Part shown: one piece after another, positions 56,874 through 64,000 of the stretch
How positions within the stretch are numbered: position 1 is the stretch's first letter
Layout: each line of letters starts with the position of its first letter
Assembly (NCBI RefSeq): GCF_000004195.4
Contig: NC_030678.2
Location: forward strand, 58,807,378 to 58,871,377
Direction: 5' to 3'
Origin: Xenopus tropicalis
Lineage: Eukaryota; Chordata; Amphibia; Anura; Pipidae
DNA length: 64,000 nucleotides
Program-made: the position numbers and the translations under genes
Notes under the pieces: generated by a model
Databases searched by the model: none
What the model saw: the letters and a program-made list of their open reading frames with translations, nothing else
Told to the model about the DNA's origin: nothing

Positions 56874-57379
56874 TACATTCTTATTTTTCAACAATAATGT
56901 TTTCTTTCTGTTTGTAAATTATACTAATACCCAAAAGGTATAATTAACCCTTTCTCTGACACGCCTCTTGTCTGGAAGTGTGGCATGAAAACATCAAAGG
57001 CACTCAGCAGAGATCAAAGAAAAAACTAGAAATCAACAACGTTGTCAAGTTACAACCAGAATCATAGACTATATGATCTATGCCAGGTAAGAGGTTAATA
57101 TGTGCATTAATTGTGTTTGTCTTCCACAAGTGTGCCAGAAAATTACTATACCTGAGCTGGAGCCGTCATACTGCTTACCTTGCTTAATATATTTCCTATA
57201 AACTGAAGATAGGAACATCTCTAGATGATAGTGTTCTTTTTGTATAATGCCTTAGCAGGTTTAAGCAAAACTATATAACATGTCCTTCTATGAATATATT
57301 CTTATATTTCTTATTCTTTATTTATATTGTGTGCACATATATACACAGCATTTTCCATAGACTTTTCATTAAGCTCTTT
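56874..57379. other. intron 1, nothing recognised
   Basis: AT-rich intron without a recognised feature. Confidence 0.45.
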
Positions 57380-57512
57380 TGAGCAGGGCTCTCTTCACCT
57401 CCTGTATCGGTTATTGGCTGTTTTATATGTTACTCTGTATGTCCAATGTATGTAACTGACCTATTGTACAGCGCTGCAGAATATGTTGGTGCTTTATAAA
57501 TAAAAAAAAATT
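57380..57512. repeat. interspersed repeat with 'CAGCGCTGC..AATATGTTGG' end
   Basis: Ends 'gtacagcgctgcagaatatg' then 'ttggtgctttataaataaa', a widespread repeat terminus in amphibian and other vertebrate genomes. A weak relative is at 36330-36350. Confidence 0.6.
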
Positions 57513-57554
57513 TCCCCTAACATTTAACCCTTCTAAATGCTAATTTTAGGATTT

Positions 57555-57662
57555 AGATTTGGTTCGGCCAGGACTATGGATTCGGCCGAAGCCGAACCCT
57601 GCCAAAAAAGGCCGAATCCTGGCTGAATACCGAACCGAATCTTGGATTCCGTGCATCCCTAA
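57555..57662. repeat. 'TTCGGCCGAA..GTGCATCCCTA' repeat
   Basis: Contains 'gattcggccgaagccgaacc' (self-complementary core) and 'ggctgaataccgaaccgaat', and ends 'gtgcatccctaa'. Same family as 30836-30930 and 7635-7705. Confidence 0.7.
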
Positions 57663-59490
57663 TTTGTATATATAATTGCTATTAAGAGCAGTCTGTGTAT
57701 GTGTCAGTCCTTTCTATTCTATGCCCTGGTGGCTCTGTTGAAACAATGTAAACCAAGTCAGCAGGTGATTGCAACATTGTTTAAAAAGTAAGAACCAGGA
57801 GTTCAGCAAATGCTTTTAATAGCAATTACATTTACAAATAACTTTTAAAGCACTAACAAAATAATATTGGAAAGTTGCTTGGAATTATGGTTTTTTTTTT
57901 ATTTTTATTTCTTTTATGAGGCAAAATATATTTTTTGGGTTGACTTGTCCTTTAAGTGTGAAGAGAGCTGTGAATTGCCCTAACTGTGTTATGAACAGAG
58001 CAAGTTCAGAGCAGATCCTCGGTGGTCCACCACTCCTCTTTCTGTGACTCTTGTCTGTCAGCCCAAAATGAGAGGTGCAATATTCAAAATATAAATTTCC
58101 TTTGCAAACACTGCAAATGTTAACTATAATTCACCTTTCATACAGCAAGTTAATTGAATACAAGTGGTGTTTGAAGTCAATCTAATGCAAAGTGGTTTTT
58201 CACTTTCATATTAATTAATGAAAAAACAGGTTGAATGTGCAGTTTTATAATTTTGTACCAAACTGGCTCCACCTCCATTTTTATACGTCGCCCTAGTGCT
58301 TCAATAAGGAGGTTGCAGAAATATGTTGTCAGCAGAATTCTGTGACAGAAGGTTTACATCACTTTTAAAAGCAAAATGGGGAAAAACACCCAATTCCTGC
58401 ATTGCTCTGCCATGACATTACTCAGCTCAATTTAGCAGCAGACAGATCTGAAACGTGTATAAACGACAGTAGGGGCATGACTGAAGTCTTTGTTTAAGTC
58501 TTTAAAGGAACACTAATGCTAAAATGAAAGTTTCCATTGCTAAAGAGCGAGTTGTTTTTTCATGAAGGCTAATTCTTAGTCACTTGATCCAATTTCAATG
58601 AAACATGCTAAGAAATTTTTTCTGAGGTTATTATTTTGCATTGCAAATATTTCCATGTGTGCCATATTTTACACTTCAGGGCCACAAGTTTGTCTTACCT
58701 ATATTTCCAGGGCAAACTTGTCCTTTCTATATACTTGCCTAAAAATGTCACTTTGTTCAGGAGCCAAGTCTTTCATTCAGCATGTGACACTGAAGTTTAT
58801 TCTATAACTGCTAGGTTGCAAATCCACCAATAGCAATTACGCAATTAGCTTGGACTGGTCTAGTTCTTCTAGAATTATGACAAAAAAAATCTTTGTGGTT
58901 TGCTACTATTTCTGTTTTGGTGAAAATTGACACCTGTTACACAACAAACCTTATAAGATTTGAATGTGAAGCAAATGCAGGAGTTTCAGAACATGTTAAC
59001 CTCCTATTTTTACAATTTATACTCTTGTTATGTATATAATAATTTTGGATGGTGAGAGATTCTAAACATCATAGTATTGAAGGCGCTTTACCTTTGAAGG
59101 TACCTGTAGGCAGCATGTCATTGCATTGTAACATTGTTTAGACAGCCTCTCTGCCTGTGCTATGTACCTCTGTTACAGGTTATCTGCAGAATAAAACATG
59201 CTCTTCATTGCATGTAAAAAGTCTTAAATGGAGACATACTGAGATTGTAGTACATTTCCACTACCACAATGTAGCCTACACAACTATGGTAGTTGTGATT
59301 TTGCTTGTACAATGGTAGGCTACACATGAAAAAGAGGGATTGTTAATCTGTAACCACCCGTACGCATACAGACACATACAAGGATCAAAACAGTGGATCT
59401 GATATGAGCCACCTGAACAACTTACTCACACTATACACAATGAAGCTGTAAGTAAATGTGGCTGCCATTCATATAAAACAAAAAATACAT
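57663..59490. other. intron 1, mostly unrecognised
   Basis: 'cttgtcctttaag' at about 57945-57957 and 'ctttaaaggaacactaatgc' at about 58501 look like single ends of T2-like MITEs. No gene is recognised. Confidence 0.45.
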
Positions 59491-59786
59491 AGGTATGGGA
59501 TCCTTTATATGCAAACCTCTTATCCAGACCATCTCCCACAGACTTTATTTTAATCAATATTTCAAATTTAAAAACTGATCTCCTATTTTCGTGTAATAAT
59601 AAAGCAGTAACTTGTACCTGATCCCCGCTAAGATATAATTATGCTTATTGGGGACAAACAATCCTATTAAGTTTAATATTTATATGATTTTTTGGTAAAA
59701 TTAAGGTATGGAGATCCAAATTACGGAAAGGCACCTTATCCGAAAACCCCAGGTCCCAAGCATACTGGATAACAGGTCCCATACCT
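59491..59786. mobile_element. 'ACAGGTATGGG' MITE, copy E
   Basis: AGGTATGGGATCCTTTATAT at the left and ACAGGTCCCATACCT at the right, with the usual body ('gctaagatataattatgctt'). Confidence 0.85.
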
Positions 59787-59788
59787 TA

Positions 59789-59822
59789 AAGGGGCCCATT
59801 TATCATGCAGTGTAAAAAAAAT
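59789..59822. repeat. one end of the 'CATTTATCATGC' MITE family
   Basis: 'ggggcccatttatcatgcag' followed by 'tgtaaaaaaaatga' matches the complement of the end of 17776-17918. The rest of the element is absent or too diverged. Confidence 0.5.
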
Positions 59823-60564
59823 GACCAAATACACATCACCATCTGATCATCAGGAATCGCTGTGTGCTGATTTATGAAGCTGAGTATATTTTTGACATAA
59901 ATGTTTTCTGCGTAGTGGCATACATATCAGCTGTGTGAAAAGTTGGGTCATTCTACACAGAGACACCAAGAGATAATACAAAACCCACATGTAAGTCACC
60001 CATGTGTGCTGTTTTCAGAACAGGCCATCAGTAATTGAAATTGCTTAGCAAAAGATGTAGCAGTGAGAGAGTGAGTTTAAAAGGACAGAGTAGTGACATT
60101 TTTTATATATTTAAACCTAGTTGTTAAGCATCTAATTATACATGAGTTTTATTGGTTTACATACACAGTTGAGGTGGGTGCATTGCGAACAACATGAAAA
60201 TACTCTACCTATCCCTTACAAACTTTGGCATAGCAAAATGCCTTCTAGTGAATTAGGTGCATTTAGGCACAGCATTTAAAGTGCAAACACTTTATTTGAC
60301 AAAATAGCTTAGTTTGGTAATAAAGGGGTTAAAAGCTTATGGCTGTAACTTTTGATCAATTCACATTGACAGGGTTGATCATTTTAGTGTACAAATTGTT
60401 ATACTACACTCACTAGTGTGAGAATGTTTCTCTATTCTGTTTTACTTTATTTCTTCTCTGTTCCCCTATTTTTCAGTTTCAGTGTGTTCCACCAACATCA
60501 GCATATATCTTCTTATATATATTATATGTCTGCATGGTATGTCTATGATGATCATAGTGTTTGT

Positions 60565-60757
60565 GAATCATGCGTTAGTATTATTTCTGCGCGCTAATTA
60601 ACGCAATGCGGTAAAATGAATACATGCGGTTGTGCGCTAATTAACGCACACAATATGTGACTTAACGCATGCGATAATACTTTAACGAATCGCGCATTTT
60701 TTCGCGTCAATTTTAAAAGCATGCGATATGCGTTATCGCACTTTAGTGAATCAAGCC
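60565..60757. mobile_element. 'GATTCACTAAAGTGCG' element, partial copy
   Basis: Right end 'cgcactttagtgaatcaagc' and CG-rich 'tgcgctaattaacgca' strings as in 18232-18923 and 22943-24154. The left end is 'tgtttgtgaatcatgcg'. It lacks the AT-rich centre. Confidence 0.7.
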
Positions 60758-63285
60758 TATTGTATTATTTATGGTTGCCTATTTCCTAATTGCATTTTCC
60801 AATGTGTTAATAAGTGTAAATCAATAGAAAAAACTATTGAACCATAAAAGCTTGGGGCTGTTCCTAAATCCTATCAGCTACCTGCTCCCTTGTCAGAAAA
60901 ATACTGAGCATTGCTTTGAGGATACTTGCACAGATTTGCATGTAATAAGCTGACTTTACACTGAATGACTCCTACTCATTTTTCAGTACTGTATAACAGC
61001 ATGTGCCAGGCTTGCTGGATGTCACTGGAAAGAATTAAGCAATCTGCTCCTCTAATCATTTATCTATGCAATATCATAAAGAAAAAACAGTGTAGTTGTT
61101 TGTGTTTGATTTTGTGACTTTGTATATACCAGATTGTAACCTGGTATTGTGCAAACCCAGACTGAAATTATTGTATCACATTTGGAAATTTGCTGAGAAA
61201 GTCATTTACATAACATTGCTGTTCAACTCAGCATTTTTTGCAACTCTAAAATTCGGAAATATTTCTTTTATTACATTTTTTATTCCTATAACGCCTTAAA
61301 AATAACATTTTACTAATTTGCAAATACGCAATACTGAAATGTTGCCACCAAAATCTTTTAAAACCTCTTTCATGGAATCTAATACAGGAAGCAAAAATAA
61401 ATAAAATAAGATTGGCAAAAGGAAATTCCTTCCTCCACCCCTTCAATTCCTGCAGCATAATTGTTAAAATACAGTAAGTGAGCTGTGTCTGAACATCCTG
61501 TTAGATCTAGGGAAAGGGGAGGAGGGGAGGACCTCTGTGGAGGCCTAAGAAACTCTTACCCAGAGCAACCAAGGAAGAGAGCAGATGGAAAAGAAAAGTG
61601 CTGGGTTACTGACAAAATCATAATAAAACCAAATAAATCAGACAATTAGAGGAAACATTTATCAAACTGACATCAAGAGGGTGATTTTATTCATGGAGCT
61701 ATTCTAGTCATCTATGTTATCATCATTGATTTAATAAAGCATCAGCATAATATATGGAATTATTATTATTCTGTAAGTATGCTTAGATTGTTTGCCATTT
61801 AAACACTTAAATAGCAAAATATTTATATCCAGAAATTAAATATACAAATATAATCCAGATCCCTAGAGGGCCAAATGCCACATTTTTACATGTGATATTA
61901 GAATTATTACAAAGGTAGTGTACAACAGTGTAACTTACAAACCATATTAATTATCAGCATATTTTCAAATCTTGGTGCTTTCTGTAACTTACCTGTACAG
62001 CCCCAAATAAGTGTCACTCTTTAATATGAGAATGTTGCCATGAATGCACTTTATTTGGGAATTCAAAAATTGCAGAGTACTGCGCATAGCTTCTTTTTAA
62101 TGAGAAGTTTGGGCGCATTTGGCCAGTTAACACTGACGTCTACCAGTGACCACAAGTTATTGGGAGTTTTGAAATGGTTTGGAACACTGGGCAACTTTGT
62201 ACTTAGAGAAATATTTACATTTCTACACTTTTACAAAGAAACTGATGAATTTCCCATTGAACATTCTTTTCTCTACTCAAAACATAATGGACTGGACTGC
62301 ACTGACACTGCTTTAAAATAACATCTGGAATCATGTGACTATGACGGAAAGGAAGTGGCATTAAGGCAAATCTGGCATTAAATTGGATTGTTAATTTACC
62401 AATCTCACGAACTTCTGGACACCATTTTTCTTCTTACACCACCTAACCCAATAATGAATTTGGAATAAACATTTTATTTCAACTGTGCTCAATACAAAAA
62501 CACAACAGCTAACAAGGCCTCAGGATACTGTGGAGAACCAATTTTCAAATCTGTGGCATCATGCATTGTGTTAGGGGGCAGAGCCCCAGAAAAAAGTAGA
62601 TTTGTCAAGGCCCTAAAGTGTGTATAAAATAGGACAGGCGAATGTATGGGCCCTTTAGCTGCTCATAACTACAACTCCTGATTTATATTGGGTGCAGATT
62701 GGGCAACCTTGATATAAAATGATACTGTTGCCATCAGAAGTAGGAGCAGTACTTGTATAACAAAGATGCAGAATTTGTGCAGTTAAAGGGGTAAATTGGA
62801 GCTTGAGGGTTAACCCAACATTTTGGGATACTTGGGTACCATATGGCCCTCTCATTCATACTATCTCATTGTCCCTTCCTTGCTTATTGCACCAATGCTA
62901 CAGGCACTGGCTGCACAGGCAAGAGGTGACTGAGGGCCATATTACAGAGATTTACTAATTGCCTTACCTATAGCTGCCTCCCTCACTATGTAAAGAGCCC
63001 TACAGCATTACCCATGTGGGTGCCAGCTGTACAGGAGCTTTCCATCAGCCTTTCCAAGGCTGGAACAAACTATAATTTGTAAAATCTCTTTTTTGGTCTT
63101 TATCCTGCTCCCCAGCCATTTCCTTTCATGCTGGTAAGCAGGCCACCCTGTGTGCCAGTAGCTGGCATAATAAACATACTCTAGCCCTGTGCCACTGGTA
63201 GGGAGAAACTAGTTTGGCCAAGACACCAAGTCCGCACAAGCAAACTCCCCAAATAAACCTCCTAACTAGGAATTTAGATACAAGG
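60758..63285. other. intron 1 near exon 1, nothing recognised
   Basis: About 2.5 kb without a recognised gene or repeat. First introns near the promoter often hold enhancers, but nothing in the sequence alone marks one. Confidence 0.45.
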
Positions 63286-63303
63286 CAGCAGCAGCAGCAG
63301 CAG
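63286..63303. repeat. (CAG)6 in intron 1, next to exon 1
   Basis: Six CAG triplets 68 bases inside the intron from the exon 1 donor. Non-coding. Confidence 0.95.
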
Positions 63304-63370
63304 ATATATGGAAGAGAGAGATGCCAGAGCTGGCACGATGCCCGGCACATGGTAGGCACAATCACTTTAC

Positions 63371-63603
63371 CTGTCCCTGGGATCTATCCACGAGGTCTGC
63401 CTGGTGTTGTGGTCAATATAAAAGACCCTTCCGTCGTAATCCCTCGCCTCCTCCCAGCCAGCGGGCAGAGGCAGCTCCGAGCTCCCCCTCCGACAGGACG
63501 AGGGGCCGGGTGAGGGGCATCGCTGCTGTTCGGACGGTGCCTGGGGCTGCTGCTGTTGTTGCTGCTGCCGCCTGCGCCTCCTGCCCCCGCTGAGCCAGGG
63601 CAT
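63371..63603 (-). CDS. wwc3: WWC3-like (KIBRA family) exon 1, coding part
   Basis: First coding exon of a WW-and-C2-domain scaffold protein. WWC proteins work in the cytoplasm and at the cell cortex in Hippo signalling, where they bind PPxY partners such as LATS kinases (family knowledge). The exon encodes 77 codons plus 2 bases. Residues 1-12 read [12 protein letters not shown], followed by seven Gln and a Pro/Ser/Gln linker. WW domain 1 spans about residues 43-78, with Leu44-Pro45, Trp50, Tyr62, His65, Trp72 and Pro75 in place. The ATG at 63603-63601 is chosen because an in-frame TAG lies upstream at 63697-63699 with no ATG between. The exon ends at a GTAAAG donor (63370 downwards) after AG, which joins the G of exon 2 to make the Arg78 codon. 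The Arg run and the [13 protein letters not shown] wording match WWC3 better than WWC1 or WWC2. The Gln tract uses mixed CAG/CAA codons. Confidence 0.92.
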
Positions 63604-64000
63604 ATTCCTACACTCCAGTGGGACTCCAGGCGCTTCTCCCGGGCCGCCCCCTGGCCGCTTTCTAACCGCTTGAGCTTTCCGACTCCTCTTTATCCGCTAG
63701 TGCAGCCGCTTTCCCCCATGGTGCCCACAAATCAGGGCTTCCACCGTCCAAACAGGGAACTTCTATCGCTGCATGTAGGAGACTTTTCCTAATTGCTGCA
63801 CACCACATGCAAGAAGTCTTTCTCCGGCGTCTCTTCCTGTGCGTGGCCCTTTTGTGGCCCCAGATGTAAATGTGGCACTTTCCTTTTAGTTCTAACTTGG
63901 GCCAAGCGGCCGGCCAACACTTACGGACCCAGCTCTTTCCCTTCCATGACGGCTTTACCCAGCAATAGCTTTCATTCCTCAGAGCCCATGTTATTAGCAG
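63604..64000 (-). promoter_or_regulatory. wwc3: 5' UTR and probable CpG-rich promoter of wwc3
   Basis: Sequence upstream of the start codon. From about 63380 to 63960 it is visibly richer in G+C and in CpG than the AT-rich introns, as expected at a CpG-island promoter. I see no clear TATA box, and the transcription start cannot be placed. An in-frame stop (TAG, 63697-63699) bounds the reading frame. The window ends inside this region, so more promoter probably lies to the right. Confidence 0.6.
63690..63719 (-). other. possible upstream ORF in wwc3 5' UTR
   Basis: A 10-codon ATG-to-TAA frame (starting ATGGGGGAAAGC) lies 87 bases upstream of the main ATG and in a different frame. If the transcript starts upstream of 63719, it could lower translation of the main frame. 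The start context is C-rich (caccATGG), which is a good vertebrate context. The transcription start is unknown, so this is only a possibility. Confidence 0.35.

Larger units (their letters stand above)
6760..63370 (-). other. wwc3: wwc3 intron 1
   Basis: Long first intron between the exons for WW1 and WW2. It begins GTAAAG at 63370 and ends TTTCTTTAG at 6760. Most of its recognisable content is transposon-derived and is listed separately. The unassigned parts are AT-rich and show no coding exons, tRNA or rRNA. Regulatory elements could be present but cannot be recognised without comparison to other frogs. Confidence 0.9.

Noticed and set aside
62040..62321. 93-codon frame near exon 1, considered as an alternative exon
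   Set aside because: It is on the plus strand, opposite to wwc3, and has no domain or splice context.

Overview
The window is vertebrate DNA, almost certainly from a pipid frog (Xenopus). Two things point there. It carries the first exons of a WWC-family (KIBRA-like) gene, and it is packed with Xenopus-type repeats: TTAA-flanked T2-like MITEs, Tc1 elements with 210-bp inverted repeats, piggyBac-like, hAT-like and Harbinger-like MITEs, a CR1/L2-like LINE and a Ty3/Gypsy element. I cannot tell X. laevis from X. tropicalis by eye.

There is one host gene, on the minus strand. Exon 1 (63371-63603) begins [12 protein letters not shown] and encodes WW domain 1. Exon 2 (6650-6759) encodes most of WW domain 2. 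Exon 3 (4886-5089) finishes WW2 and starts the coiled coil. All junctions have GT/AG sites and compatible phases, giving 182 codons. The N-terminus and the string LCEDDSRSY fit WWC3 better than WWC1 or WWC2. Intron 1 is 56.6 kb, intron 2 is 1.56 kb, and intron 3 runs off the left edge. A GC-rich 5' UTR/promoter region fills the right edge.

Everything else is intron. From left to right: intron 3 (1-4885) holds a LINE 3' end and fold-back MITEs. Intron 2 holds one hAT MITE. Intron 1 holds a large palindromic MITE (7.9-8.4 kb), a near-complete Tc1 element (10.0-11.6 kb), a locally duplicated block (15.8-18.2 kb), two copies of a 'TATACTCGAGTATAAGCC' element in opposite orientation (19.6-21.1 and 34.1-35.0 kb), a three-level transposon nest (22.7-24.2 kb), a 1.8-kb piggyBac-like element (27.75-29.56 kb), LINE pieces (29.8-35.4 kb), a hAT element swollen by a 34-bp minisatellite (37.0-38.6 kb), a decayed chromodomain Ty3/Gypsy retrotransposon (38.7-43.6 kb), a run of T2-like MITEs (44.2-47.0 kb), a second hAT element with a minisatellite (48.4-49.2 kb) and a second, internally deleted Tc1 (55.2-56.4 kb).

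No tRNA, rRNA, CRISPR array, operon or bacterial system is present. I found no convincing undescribed system. The most interesting material is transposon architecture: nesting, serial-hairpin MITEs, minisatellites inside hAT elements. A smaller point is the Arg/Gln-rich N-terminus of the WWC3-like protein.
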